A DNA stretch of 64,000 bases from Stentor roeselii (Eukaryota; Ciliophora; Heterotrichea; Heterotrichida; Stentoridae). The position numbers and the translations under genes are program-made. Numbering within the stretch: the first letter of the stretch is position 1; each line of letters opens with the position of its first letter. Shown piece after piece: positions 18,508 to 28,169 of this stretch. The notes under the pieces were generated by a model. The model had not been told where the DNA came from. It saw nothing but the letters and a program-made list of their open reading frames with translations, and did no database searches. The stretch is from contig RSEH01000156.1 in NCBI GenBank assembly GCA_006503475.1, positions 1 to 64,000 on the forward strand, written 5' to 3'.

Positions 18508-19692
18508 TTAATATCTTTTGCAAACTTCTAAACTTTGTGTGAGGACATTAAAATCAACAACAATCTGAGTATCAGATTTTTGTTTCTTGTAGCATTTCCC
18601 CTTTATAAAAAAGTGAGCAGCAACAACAGAGTTATTTTTAAACATAAATTCCTCCATAACAGCAAGTCTTTTGCATTTCCCTCCAGTCCCAAGGCCCATT
18701 TTAAACACCGCAGTTCCTTCATGAGCTTTATTTTTTCCTCCAAGTAGAAAAATTCCATCTCCATAGCTAACAACTCCGACATTGCAAATTCCGCAAGGCA
18801 GTCCAACATTCAAGACTTCCCAGAAGGTGTTCCAGACCTCAATAGAAGAATAAGGATGTTTGCCTTCATGGTCGCTGCTGCCTCCAACCAGATAAACCTT
18901 TCCAAGACAAGAGACAGAAGTCAAGTTGCATCTTTTGTGTACCATATTCGAGTGAACTTTCCATTCATTCCCCACAAGTACTTCAACTGAACTTAAAACT
19001 TCGCCATTTTCGCCAACTCCTCCAAAGACAGCAGGGTTTCCATCAAGCCATGCCAAGGAATGTTTATATCTTCCTGTTGTTAACTTTGTAAGGACCCTAG
19101 CCTTATTCAAAGAAATATCAATGAAGGCAGTGAAGTCTTTCCAAGAGACCCCTCCAGCAAAGAGGACTTTACTATCAGAGACCATCAGGTACCTTGTAGT
19201 GGAGTCGATGTCTTGCTTGAATTCATCATAATTGTAAACAATGTTAGGACCCAGCACGAAGATTTTATCATTTTCTAACGAAATGGTCCAGTTATAATTA
19301 TTTAAAACGTGAGCCACTGTCGGAAGGTAAAGTCGAAAAGGACGGGTGTAGGAATCTTCAATGCACAGTTCTGGACCTTTTAGATTTTCTAAATTCGGGT
19401 TGGGTGTTGTAAGGATTGTCTCCAGTGGAGATAAAAATAACTTGGAACTTGGAATGTTTGACTGTGAGTTGATGTAGTTTATGCATTTGTCACAGTAGGT
19501 TACAAAAACTTCTAGTTCTTGTTGAACTTCTTGCATGTTGGATCTTATGCTTGTTATCATATCTTCCAGGTGAGAGGTCAGGTCACGGATTGAAGCGGCT
19601 GCTTCAGTTTTCAGGGAGTTGAGCTTTTGCAGGAGGATTTCTTTGGAGGCCTCGATGAGTTTTTTAGATTCTTCTTTAGCTGGTCGCTTCAT
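18508..19692 (-). CDS. Coiled-coil kelch-repeat protein
   Basis: 394 residues. The first ~75 residues form an amphipathic coiled coil (KKLIEASKEILLQKL onward), a Cys pair follows in YCDKCINYI, and from about residue 155 there are kelch-type blades: VLFAGGVSWKDF, PAVFGGVGENGE, VYLVGGSSDHEG and IFLLGGKNKAHEG, each with the double Gly and later Trp typical of a beta-propeller. This is the coiled-coil plus kelch layout common in ciliates, in which B-box-like parts are often lost. Probable protein-binding adaptor; partner unknown. The stop is 14 bp from the stop of the convergent FITM gene, and its ATG is 14 bp from the next stop on the same strand. Confidence 0.8.
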   Translation of the reverse strand: MKRPAKEESKKLIEASKEILLQKLNSLKTEAAASIRDLTSHLEDMITSIRSNMQEVQQELEVFVTYCDKCINYINSQSNIPSSKLFLSPLETILTTPNPNLENLKGPELCIEDSYTRPFRLYLPTVAHVLNNYNWTISLENDKIFVLGPNIVYNYDEFKQDIDSTTRYLMVSDSKVLFAGGVSWKDFTAFIDISLNKARVLTKLTTGRYKHSLAWLDGNPAVFGGVGENGEVLSSVEVLVGNEWKVHSNMVHKRCNLTSVSCLGKVYLVGGSSDHEGKHPYSSIEVWNTFWEVLNVGLPCGICNVGVVSYGDGIFLLGGKNKAHEGTAVFKMGLGTGGKCKRLAVMEEFMFKNNSVVAAHFFIKGKCYKKQKSDTQIVVDFNVLTQSLEVCKRY

Positions 19693-19706
19693 TTTTATTG
19701 AATTAG

Positions 19707-20873
19707 CTAGATTAAACTGACTGGGTTTTCAACGAACTGTTTAAATGATTTCAACCAGTTGGCACCGACTGCCCCGTCCACTGCTCGATGATCACAGTTC
19801 AATGTGGCTTTGATCACTCTAACTGATTTCAGAGAATCACCAGCACTAACCACTTGACTTTGAACATGACCCAGACTTAACAAGCTAGAAGTTCGCGGAT
19901 TTGCTACTTCATATGCCTCATTGCCGAATGAAATCTCGAAATTTGCAGGTCCTGATGATTCAGCTTTTAGAACATTCGAAATTTCAGAAATTGATCGACG
20001 TTCAGTGTCTTGCAAAAAATACTTTTGAACAGATTTCGATCCGTAAACGTAGACTTGGGTATCAACGTAGTCGTAAAAACGTGTGAATGTCGGAAAGAAT
20101 TTTGAATTTGCCTCTGGGATTTGTTTGCAGCTATTTGATGCGGCCTTTATTAGGAAAGACTTTAAATCACTTTCTGGGAAAAGTGATAAAGGCTTTTCTA
20201 GGTTAATGAAAGTAGTAACTGAGAATCTTGGAGCTCTAACCTCAGTCCTATTATCAAGATCCTGTGTTTTATTTTTCCCCTCTTGAACCATATCAACAGT
20301 CTTCTGTTGAACCATATCTCTATTTTTTTCACTTTCTCTATTTTTATCACTTCCCTTATTCTGCACGAAGTTGATAACATCCTCTTTAAGTATATGCCCT
20401 TTCGGTCCTGTAGGTTGAATCTTACTAGGATCAATTTTCTGAGAATGAATCAATCTCTGAGCCGAAGGCGACATCTTAAAGCTAATTTCATTTCCAGTAG
20501 CTTTTTTCTCCTCCACCTGTTTTTCCTTCTTCTCAGCGACCTGCTCATCCTCCTTATAGCTCTGAAAAGCCTGAACCCTGTCAGACTTGTCAACCAAAAT
20601 AGCGACAGGAGCTCCTAAAGGCAAAGGTGGAGATCCTTCTTTAGCAAGTATCTTCGCCAAAAAGACATCATCCTGCACTTCAAAGGCAACAGTTGCTTTA
20701 TCAGTCTCTACTTCAAACATGTTCTCTCCAGCTTTGACCTTTTCTCCTTCTTTCTTAAGCCACTTGACAATGGTTCCAGTGGTCATCGTAGGAGAAAGAC
20801 TGGGCATTCCAAGTTTTGTATGAGGAGGAAGGTCTGCGAATCTCCTAAGAACGAGCTGAAGAGTTTTTAACAT
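19707..20873 (-). CDS. Pyruvate dehydrogenase E2/E3BP-like lipoyl protein
   Basis: 388 residues with a probable mitochondrial presequence (MLKTLQLVLRRFADL). A lipoyl domain (about 18-95) carries the lipoylated Lys59 in ETDKATVAFE. A peripheral-subunit binding domain follows near 133-170 (SPSAQRLIHSQKIDPSKI, GPKGHILKEDV). The C-terminal catalytic-like domain is only about 165 residues against the usual ~230: the first helix-strand block with IRRVIAxRL is absent, though the HxxxDG site is intact (CDHRAVDGAVGANWL). That pattern suggests an E3-binding protein (protein X) or a specialised E2 rather than the standard dihydrolipoyl acetyltransferase. Either way it belongs in the mitochondrial PDH complex core. 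Confidence 0.82.
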   Translation of the reverse strand: MLKTLQLVLRRFADLPPHTKLGMPSLSPTMTTGTIVKWLKKEGEKVKAGENMFEVETDKATVAFEVQDDVFLAKILAKEGSPPLPLGAPVAILVDKSDRVQAFQSYKEDEQVAEKKEKQVEEKKATGNEISFKMSPSAQRLIHSQKIDPSKIQPTGPKGHILKEDVINFVQNKGSDKNRESEKNRDMVQQKTVDMVQEGKNKTQDLDNRTEVRAPRFSVTTFINLEKPLSLFPESDLKSFLIKAASNSCKQIPEANSKFFPTFTRFYDYVDTQVYVYGSKSVQKYFLQDTERRSISEISNVLKAESSGPANFEISFGNEAYEVANPRTSSLLSLGHVQSQVVSAGDSLKSVRVIKATLNCDHRAVDGAVGANWLKSFKQFVENPVSLI

Positions 20874-20924
20874 ATTGCCTTATTTATAACACTGATAATT
20901 ATTATTGGCTAAACAATGAATAGG

Positions 20925-23900
20925 CTAAAACAAAGCCCCTTCGTCATTTTCATCAAGCATCGCTAGATTCTTCAGTTCTCTTCTGGGAGGGTTCCTGTCA
21001 ATAGCGATCATTCCTTGAGTCTTTTCATAAAACTTTAAAATCGAAGGCATAAACTTCCCAATCTCTAAAGCGACAAGTCTTTCCCTGGTATCATCATCAA
21101 GTAATCTAAAAGCAATTAAAACATTTCTACTTTTTCTTCCTTTCAACACACATTCCTTCAACAACCCTAGTTTTTCCTTCATAAACCCAGAAGCTTCCCT
21201 GAGTTTATTAATTTTCCATTCAATATTTTTAAAAATTTTTGCATGGTTCAAAAAAATCTGTTCTAAAGCATTATCCAATCCTGACTCTTCAACTTGCAAC
21301 AACTGTTCCTGAGCTTCATTCTGAAAAAGTCCCTTTTCAGCTGAAAGCGCTGCGAATTTCAAGTAACTAATCGCTGGGTACTGCACACCGTTGGACTCAG
21401 CGACGATATCCGCATAAGCCGTGAAAAGTGAATTCGCGTAAAATTCAGTAAAACTCTTTTTTTCGAGATTTCTGAAGATTAATTGAAATTCTTCAAAGTT
21501 TAAAAAACCGTCATTGTCCAAGTCCATCGAGTCGAACAAGTCTTTCACCTGGTGTTTCGAGTGTTCTAAGTAAAAAACGTAAGTCCTTAAATTAGCCTCT
21601 AAGAAGTCTGCTTGGTGAACGACGCCAGTCCTGTTGAAGTTTTTAGGACAGGCGATAGCGACTTTTTGAAGTGATTTTTTTAAGTCTTGCATTTCGTTTT
21701 CTAAGATTTTTCCTTTCCAGTAACTTTCAACTGCTTCTTCGCATTTGTGAAGAGCGATGAAAACTTCTTCGTTACTGTCAGTGAGAATCTGGTGTAAATG
21801 ACAAGAAGACATAAGGACTTTGAATAGTTCGATGAAGGTGTAGAAATAGTCAACGTCTAATGATTCTGAAAGACCTAGAAGACGTGAAAATAACTTGAAA
21901 GTCTTGTTGTTGCCTTTGTAGGTCTTGAGAGCTAGTAAGTACTGGGCGTAGTTCGCTTTTGCTATCGCTTTTATTGGGAATTTTGAACTGATGTAGGAAA
22001 AAAAGTAGTGGTTTGGAGAAGTTATTGATTTTATATCTTCTGGGGAAAGAGAGATTATGTCGTGGATGAAGTTGTTTAGAATTTTTTGCATTCCGCGCTT
22101 GCTGATGCTTAGTTTTTCTTTGAACTTTCCTGACATTACTAGATTTGTAAGAAAATTTACTGTTGAGAAATCAGGTTGCTCTTTATCTTCTTGCACTTCA
22201 GCTAATGACCTTCGTTTACCTATCGCAAACTCTTTAGTAATAGTGAGTTTCTTACGAGCCCCTTGTTTTTTCACGATTTTTCTACCAGGTCCTAAACTTC
22301 CACTCCTTAATTTCTGTTTAAGTTCCAAGTTTTCATTAACCACACTAAATAACATTTTTCTAAGTTCTTTAAGTTTTAACAGACATTTTTGTTTTTTTAT
22401 TTTCTGATAATTGAGTTTTCTCTTCAGTTCCAAGAAGATCATAGAGTTCTGATTATGAATTCCTTGAATAACCTTTTTCGCTCTTTTATAAGTATCACGA
22501 TCAAGAGAAATCAACTGAAACTCCTTCTTTCCAAAACTGATCATCTCAGTCCTCAACTCATCAGTATCAGAGTCCTGTTCAACTTCATCAAAATTATAAA
22601 AAGCTTTCAATCTTTCTTCATGAGCCATGTTTTCATTATTCAACATTCCAGCAATAAAATCATGAAACTGACCAAATTTCTCCTGAACCTCTTCTTTTTC
22701 CACCTGAACTGAAGGAATCGGAAAGTCTTGCAAGTCGGTCTGAGTTTTGAGATTTTTATATTCTTTAATAGTCGTGTTGACTTCTTTGTCATCCATTTCT
22801 TCCTCAGTGTCGATCATCTGTTCTTTTATCTCTTGAAGAAAAATTTTATTTTCAAGTTCGACTCGCTGCTTCTCGACCAAGTCTTCCATGTCTTGAGCTG
22901 AGCCGCTTAGGTCAAGACTTTCATTTCTTGAAGCGAGAACTGGGTCCGAGATGAGAATTTCTGAAATGTTTCTAAATCGAATAATGTGTTTTTCACGCAT
23001 TTTCTTCAGACCCGGCATGTCTGAGTCGATGTCGTCGAGGACAGTCCTTAGAAGGTGTTTCAAGTTGTTGTTGGTGTCTTCCAGTCGAAGAAGCTTTACC
23101 TTGTCTTTTTCGTATTTACTTAAAACAACGTTGAGTTTTGTTTGATGGAGTTTTTCGTTCATTTTGTATTTTTCTATTGTTTTTGTTAAGGAATCGGCTG
23201 AGTATTTCGCTGAGGCCAGTTGAGATATCGACTCGGATAATTCAAACTGAAGGTTTGATATGGTTTCTTTGTATTTTGACTCTAAAAGCTTTATATTTGC
23301 TGAAGTCTTCACTTTTAACCCGAGGTTTGAGGTTTGGTACTGTTTTATCGCTGCGATCATCAAACTGAAGTACGAAGTCCAAACCCTTTCTAATAGTTTT
23401 CCACGTTCTAAACAATTCACTTTCACCTGGTTAATCAAATCTTGTAAAACTGCAGAATAAACTATTTGAGCGTCTTCAAAAATATTTTCACTTTTGCTTG
23501 AAATCTGTTGTAACATGAAGTCAAGCCAATCTTCTAAGATTTCCACATCTTTTCTACCTACAGGTCGCAAAGCAGGTCTTTTTTTAGGTAAAACTTGAGG
23601 AATGTTGAAAGAAAAATCAAGATTTTTAAGTATTTCGAATTGAGACTGCTCGATTTGACGTCGAAGTTCGCTGAGGTCTGTTGTTATTTTGAAGATGACT
23701 TCAGGTTTCTCAGTGCCCAGGGTGTTAACAAGTTCATTTGAATAGTTGAACAGGTTTTGAGTGCTTGAAAAAACATCAGGAAGTAAAGAACCTGCTCTTT
23801 CTTTTTCTTGTTTTAGTTTAGCGGTTATGAAGTTGCATCGGTGCCTTGTCATTAAGTCGCTGTCGTCTAATTGGAGAAGGGAGCGGTTGTATTTTATGTC

Positions 23901-24020
23901 TTTTGGACGTTTGAAGATTAGCTCTTTGGAGATACTTCTTAGTTCTTGAAGACTTCGTAATGACTTGTGTCGAGGGTCTATTGTTGACTCTGGAGTTCCG
24001 ATATTGTAAGATTTATTCAT
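20925..24020 (-). CDS. Large coiled-coil protein with EF-hand
   Basis: 1,031 residues. Residues ~1-210 are basic and helical, ~240-330 and ~370-580 are coiled coil with acidic patches (EEEMDDKEVNTTIKEYKNLK), and the rest is a folded helical domain. Near residue 830 a canonical EF-hand reads DSMDLDNDGFLNFEEF, with Asp, Asp, Asp, Asn and Glu at Ca2+ ligand positions. The C-terminal half resembles the 866-residue MGC protein at 6-8.7 kb (SRLLGLSE versus CRLLGIFD; FEEFQLIF versus KEEFKTIF), so the two are probably ancient paralogues. It is likely a Ca2+-responsive cytoskeletal or ciliary scaffold; no specific function is recognised. Confidence 0.8.
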   Translation of the reverse strand: MNKSYNIGTPESTIDPRHKSLRSLQELRSISKELIFKRPKDIKYNRSLLQLDDSDLMTRHRCNFITAKLKQEKERAGSLLPDVFSSTQNLFNYSNELVNTLGTEKPEVIFKITTDLSELRRQIEQSQFEILKNLDFSFNIPQVLPKKRPALRPVGRKDVEILEDWLDFMLQQISSKSENIFEDAQIVYSAVLQDLINQVKVNCLERGKLLERVWTSYFSLMIAAIKQYQTSNLGLKVKTSANIKLLESKYKETISNLQFELSESISQLASAKYSADSLTKTIEKYKMNEKLHQTKLNVVLSKYEKDKVKLLRLEDTNNNLKHLLRTVLDDIDSDMPGLKKMREKHIIRFRNISEILISDPVLASRNESLDLSGSAQDMEDLVEKQRVELENKIFLQEIKEQMIDTEEEMDDKEVNTTIKEYKNLKTQTDLQDFPIPSVQVEKEEVQEKFGQFHDFIAGMLNNENMAHEERLKAFYNFDEVEQDSDTDELRTEMISFGKKEFQLISLDRDTYKRAKKVIQGIHNQNSMIFLELKRKLNYQKIKKQKCLLKLKELRKMLFSVVNENLELKQKLRSGSLGPGRKIVKKQGARKKLTITKEFAIGKRRSLAEVQEDKEQPDFSTVNFLTNLVMSGKFKEKLSISKRGMQKILNNFIHDIISLSPEDIKSITSPNHYFFSYISSKFPIKAIAKANYAQYLLALKTYKGNNKTFKLFSRLLGLSESLDVDYFYTFIELFKVLMSSCHLHQILTDSNEEVFIALHKCEEAVESYWKGKILENEMQDLKKSLQKVAIACPKNFNRTGVVHQADFLEANLRTYVFYLEHSKHQVKDLFDSMDLDNDGFLNFEEFQLIFRNLEKKSFTEFYANSLFTAYADIVAESNGVQYPAISYLKFAALSAEKGLFQNEAQEQLLQVEESGLDNALEQIFLNHAKIFKNIEWKINKLREASGFMKEKLGLLKECVLKGRKSRNVLIAFRLLDDDTRERLVALEIGKFMPSILKFYEKTQGMIAIDRNPPRRELKNLAMLDENDEGALF

Positions 24021-24071
24021 ATATAGAGAGGTTTAGGGGATTTGAAGGGGATAATATTATGTCAAGTCTAG

Positions 24072-27056
24072 CTAGTCGTAGAGGATCTCGAAATCTTCGT
24101 AGCCTGAACTTTGGCTCTCGTTTTCTTCGTTGTTTGATGTTTGTTCTGAGTAGCTTTCTTTGACTTGTTTTTTTGATTTTTTATCGTCTTTTTCTCCTTT
24201 TTCGGAGTCTTTGCTGAAACTTTCACTTTGTATTGTGTATCTCTTGCTTTCTCTTTTGCTTAAACTCTGGCTAGCACCCATCATCGAAGAGCTTCCTTGA
24301 GAAACCGTCGGTTCCTTAAAATTTCTAAAAACCACTTCCTGAAAAGATTCATTTTCAGAAGTACTACTGAAAGCATCCGCATTACAAGTAAGTAAATTTA
24401 ATTTCGCCTTAAGAGCAGTTAATTTCCCAGCAGCAAGAGTTCCACGAATATCAGGAGCAATAAAAACATCAGAGCTATCTTCATAAACAGAAAACCCAAT
24501 AGAAGGTTCCCTCGGCATTTCAAAAGCCAAAGACTTAAGCGATGAGTCCCTAGGTGTTAAGTTCATATTTTTAATAGCACTTGGAACCTGTTGCAAGCTA
24601 ACAACTTTAGAATTACTTTCAGAAACTCCATTAAAAGACTGATTATGACAAACAAAAGAAGCATCCTGCATTTCAAGAGGATTCAAACATTCCGAAGTAT
24701 TCATTTCCTTTTCGCTAGTTTTCAGAAATTCCGAAACCTTAACACTAGAAATATTTTCATGTGTGTCAGGTACTTTCGGAAAAAGATGCCCCATTTCAGG
24801 TTTATGCAGTTTTACATTAAAATCATTCCAAAACAATCTCCCGGGTTCCTCAGAGCTGCTTTCTTTCGGACTTTCTGAAGAGTTTTTTAAGTTTTTATTT
24901 TCAATTTCAACCATAGCAGGACTTCCGTTTGAATCACGGATAAAAACAGGTTGTTTTCTCGGAGACAATGAAAAAAGAGGAGGATTTGCACTACGGACAG
25001 GCCTTGGGATGACTTTTTTCTTGATATCTTGAAAAGATGTCTCAAATTTCGCCCTTGTCGGAGTTTCATTTCCAGCATCTGAGTCAATAATATCGAGTTT
25101 ATGAACTTTTGCAAGAAAATTAGAAAAATTCATTTTGTTCTTCGAGGATTTCGAAGGAGTCACTTTTGGCTCGTCTCCATGATTGAACTCGTTTTTGTAT
25201 AAAGTGTCTGACAACCGCTTTGGACGCTCTTGAAACGAGTTTGCTTTAAAAAAATACTTGTTTTCAGGAGTTGTGTCCATTCGGTACTTAACGCATGGAG
25301 AACAAAGCGAAAAACGACAGGGTAGACAGTAAAAGTAACCGATTTGCTTCAAGCTGCTTAAGCAACTGTCGCATGTTGATGATGGAGTAGAAGTTGATGA
25401 AAAAAGAACCCATTTTAACTGGTGGTCTATTGAACACTTTAGAGATACTGGAGAAGTCTGTGATTGAATCAGGAATTCGCAGTCTTGGCATAGGAAAATC
25501 TTGCAGACAAAGCAAAAAAGGGAGAGCTTGCTTTGTGGATTTAAACAATTTGTACAGATTTCTTTGGAGTCTATTGTTGACTCGTCTTTTTTACTGCAAA
25601 AGTAATGATTTTCTTTACATTTTAAACTGGGACATATGAGAGGTTTGAAGATCTGTAGGTCTTTTGAACATGACTTGCAAAGGATTTTAGAACATTCTTC
25701 ACATTGATAGATTTTTATTTGATTTTTACCGCAATGGCCACATTTAAAGCTGAGATCATTTAAAAGTCCTGTGGCGATGTTCGACCCGCATTCACATCTG
25801 ACAATTTTTTCCTTTTTCACAGGAGTCTCTGAATGCGAAGTGACTAAAATTTTCAGTTCTTCGCCTTCTTCAAAAGGATTTTCTGAATGTTTAGACTGAT
25901 TAACAACAACGATTTGCTCATTCAAACTCATCATCTCTTCTTTAGACTGATCTTTTTCATCCACAATGAAATTTATTCTCAAATTGACTAGTTTTTTAAA
26001 GGGTTCTGAATTATTCGTGGTTTCATGAGCCAAACTCTGAAATTTTTCTATTTTTACTGTGTTGGGCAAGTTAAAATGGAAAACGTTTTTCTTGTCTTCA
26101 CGGATGTATAACAACTTTGGAGGGGAAACACATGCGATGCCTTTGCCGTCTGTCACGATTGGAAAATGAGGCTCGATTGGACGGTCGAAGGAAAGGTCGA
26201 ACTTTCGAATTAAACCTTGGCTGCAGTCTACTAAGAAGACTTCTAGGTTCTGTGACATGTCTTCTAAGTAACCTCCTGCGATTATTGCTAGGTCTTTTTT
26301 TATTGTGCAGCTTGGGGATATTAAAGCTATTGGAAGTGATACGTTTTCTTCGTTTATACCGAAGCTGGTTTCGTTTAGACAGATTGAGAAGATTTTATTT
26401 GTTGGGGTGAAAGTTTTCTTTAATATTTTCCCTCCGAATAGAAAAATTCGGTTTTCAAATAAAACAGCTCCTGGCTCATGCAAATCTTTAAGTCTGACAC
26501 CAGATGGGGCATAGACACTAAGTCTTTCAGTTTTTTCATCAGTGAAAATTTTTCTTTGAAGGAATTTACTAGGGTTGAAATCAGGTTTGCACACGAACAT
26601 TTCCCATTTCATAGTACCCTTGCTAAGTCGACAGAGCGGAGCTCCTTCTTCCTCACAACTCGAATCCGGATCAAGAGAACTGCAAATTCCGCCGACATAG
26701 TAAAAATATGAAGGCGTCGACAGAAACGTGCCGTATTTGCAAGGAATCGGTAGATTCGGGTATTTTCTAAGAGAAAGGTCTGAAAGATTTATATGATGCA
26801 CCCAGCTTGTCAAGCTTCCTGAAGAATCACTTCCACCGGCGATGATGACAGATGAGTCTTCTAAGATGCTGATGCAAGAGTCTCTGTAAATTCTGACTTT
26901 CTTTTTTAACTGAAGCTGAAACGAGTTCGTGGATTTTAAAGAGTAGAGTACTTTGCTTTTACGGTCGATATAAACAACGTCTGGGATCTGGATTTTGACT
27001 GATGATTTGTAGGAACTACTTGGGTTTGATTTATTGTGTGAAGTGCAATTTCCCAT
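24072..27056 (-). CDS. Kelch-propeller and Cys-rich protein with MGNC N-terminus
   Basis: 994 residues beginning MGNCTSHNKS, a myristoylation plus palmitoylation signature that would place it on a membrane. Residues ~45-340 hold kelch-like blades (SSVIIAGGSDSSG, YFYYVGGICSSLD, RIFLFGGKILKK, LAIIAGGYLEDM). Residues ~430-625 are rich in CxxC pairs (CECGSNIATG, CGHCGKNQ, CEECSKILCKSCSKD, CTNC, CFVC, CDSC, CLPC), resembling serial B-box/RING-like zinc sites. The last ~350 residues are Ser-rich and disordered with an acidic end (SSGYEDFEILYD). The combination suggests a membrane-tethered adaptor, perhaps ubiquitin-related, but no complete RING is certain. It lies 51 bp upstream of the EF-hand gene on the same strand. 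Confidence 0.75.
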   Translation of the reverse strand: MGNCTSHNKSNPSSSYKSSVKIQIPDVVYIDRKSKVLYSLKSTNSFQLQLKKKVRIYRDSCISILEDSSVIIAGGSDSSGSLTSWVHHINLSDLSLRKYPNLPIPCKYGTFLSTPSYFYYVGGICSSLDPDSSCEEEGAPLCRLSKGTMKWEMFVCKPDFNPSKFLQRKIFTDEKTERLSVYAPSGVRLKDLHEPGAVLFENRIFLFGGKILKKTFTPTNKIFSICLNETSFGINEENVSLPIALISPSCTIKKDLAIIAGGYLEDMSQNLEVFLVDCSQGLIRKFDLSFDRPIEPHFPIVTDGKGIACVSPPKLLYIREDKKNVFHFNLPNTVKIEKFQSLAHETTNNSEPFKKLVNLRINFIVDEKDQSKEEMMSLNEQIVVVNQSKHSENPFEEGEELKILVTSHSETPVKKEKIVRCECGSNIATGLLNDLSFKCGHCGKNQIKIYQCEECSKILCKSCSKDLQIFKPLICPSLKCKENHYFCSKKDESTIDSKEICTNCLNPQSKLSLFCFVCKIFLCQDCEFLIQSQTSPVSLKCSIDHQLKWVLFSSTSTPSSTCDSCLSSLKQIGYFYCLPCRFSLCSPCVKYRMDTTPENKYFFKANSFQERPKRLSDTLYKNEFNHGDEPKVTPSKSSKNKMNFSNFLAKVHKLDIIDSDAGNETPTRAKFETSFQDIKKKVIPRPVRSANPPLFSLSPRKQPVFIRDSNGSPAMVEIENKNLKNSSESPKESSSEEPGRLFWNDFNVKLHKPEMGHLFPKVPDTHENISSVKVSEFLKTSEKEMNTSECLNPLEMQDASFVCHNQSFNGVSESNSKVVSLQQVPSAIKNMNLTPRDSSLKSLAFEMPREPSIGFSVYEDSSDVFIAPDIRGTLAAGKLTALKAKLNLLTCNADAFSSTSENESFQEVVFRNFKEPTVSQGSSSMMGASQSLSKRESKRYTIQSESFSKDSEKGEKDDKKSKKQVKESYSEQTSNNEENESQSSGYEDFEILYD

Positions 27057-27442
27057 TTATATCGAAATAATTAGGTGATCTTACTTTTGATTTGAGGTTT
27101 GAGGCAAGATTAGGTTTAAAGGTATCAGGAATTTAAATTATCTAATTTTATACATCAAGGAAAAACATAGTGGAAGTTTAATAATATTAAATTAATAACT
27201 TATCAAAGAATAAAATTTCTGAAAGATTTAATTAAAATTTATAGCCAATATCCACGACAATATTTCAATCATAAAATTTCTAAACACTCACTTCCATCAC
27301 AAGAAATGAACCTCAAAAAACAAAATAAATCAAGAAATCACTAGAAATGAATTAAAAAACTTAATCAATACCAACTATCCCCAAAAATCCCAATCATTCC
27401 AAATAATTAATGCTCCAAACATAAACCATCACTAATCCTAAC
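27057..27442. other. AT-rich spacer, no gene seen
   Basis: Contains the promoter of the kelch/Cys-rich gene and the 3' flank of the Rab6 gene, both on the - strand. Nothing else is recognised. Confidence 0.45.
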
Positions 27443-28066
27443 CTAACAGCATCTTTTCACCTCTTTCGCCTTACTCTGAGTAACAGATCCCGGAAGCATA
27501 AGCCCAACGCCTCTCTTTTCCTCAGTAACAGGAGTATTTTCCTTTCCAAGAGCTTTAGCAATATCCCTAAACAACTCCTTAATATTCATACCCGTCTTCG
27601 CACTAGTTTCAGCGTAAATCGCTGAAAATCCATTAGCTTTAGCCTGAGCATCTTCTTTAGAAACAGTTCTTTCTTCAGTTTTATCAGCTTTATTGCCAAC
27701 AATAGCAATGACAGCATCAGTTCCTCTTTCATTCCGGACGTCTTCGATCCACTTTTCAACACTTGTGAATGTGGCGGTGTTTGTGATGTCGAAAACAATT
27801 ATCGCTGCTGACGAGTCTCGGATGTAATTCGGGATTAAACTGCGGAAGCGCTCTTGACCTGCTGTGTCCCATAATTGAAGTCGCATTGGAGAGTCACCCA
27901 TTTGAATTGTTTTACTTAAAAAGTCGATTCCGATTGTCGCTTGGTAGTTGTTGTCGAAGGTCTCGTACATGAACTGGTTTATTATTGATGTCTTACCAAC
28001 GTATATGTCACCTAGGAAAACAAGTTTGTACTTTGGAACTGCTGAACTTAAGATCATGTCGGCCAT
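27443..28066 (-). CDS. rab6: Rab6-family small GTPase
   Basis: 207-residue Rab that would govern retrograde traffic at the Golgi. All G motifs are present: GDIYVGKTS (Lys25, Thr26), effector segment [38 protein letters not shown] and [18 protein letters not shown] followed by [24 protein letters not shown] is diagnostic of Rab6 among Rabs. The C-terminus ends RCC, a double geranylgeranylation signal. The P-loop has Ile-Tyr where most Rab6 proteins have Gln-Ser or similar, a mild departure. No intron. Confidence 0.95.
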   Translation of the reverse strand: MADMILSSAVPKYKLVFLGDIYVGKTSIINQFMYETFDNNYQATIGIDFLSKTIQMGDSPMRLQLWDTAGQERFRSLIPNYIRDSSAAIIVFDITNTATFTSVEKWIEDVRNERGTDAVIAIVGNKADKTEERTVSKEDAQAKANGFSAIYAETSAKTGMNIKELFRDIAKALGKENTPVTEEKRGVGLMLPGSVTQSKAKEVKRCC

Positions 28067-28169
28067 CGGAGATTAATTGAAGGATTTTAAAGATGTTGGG
28101 AGATTAGGGAGATTAGGGAGATGGACTTTAGTTGGATGGATTGATGAAGGTTAGTCTATGATTTAATAT

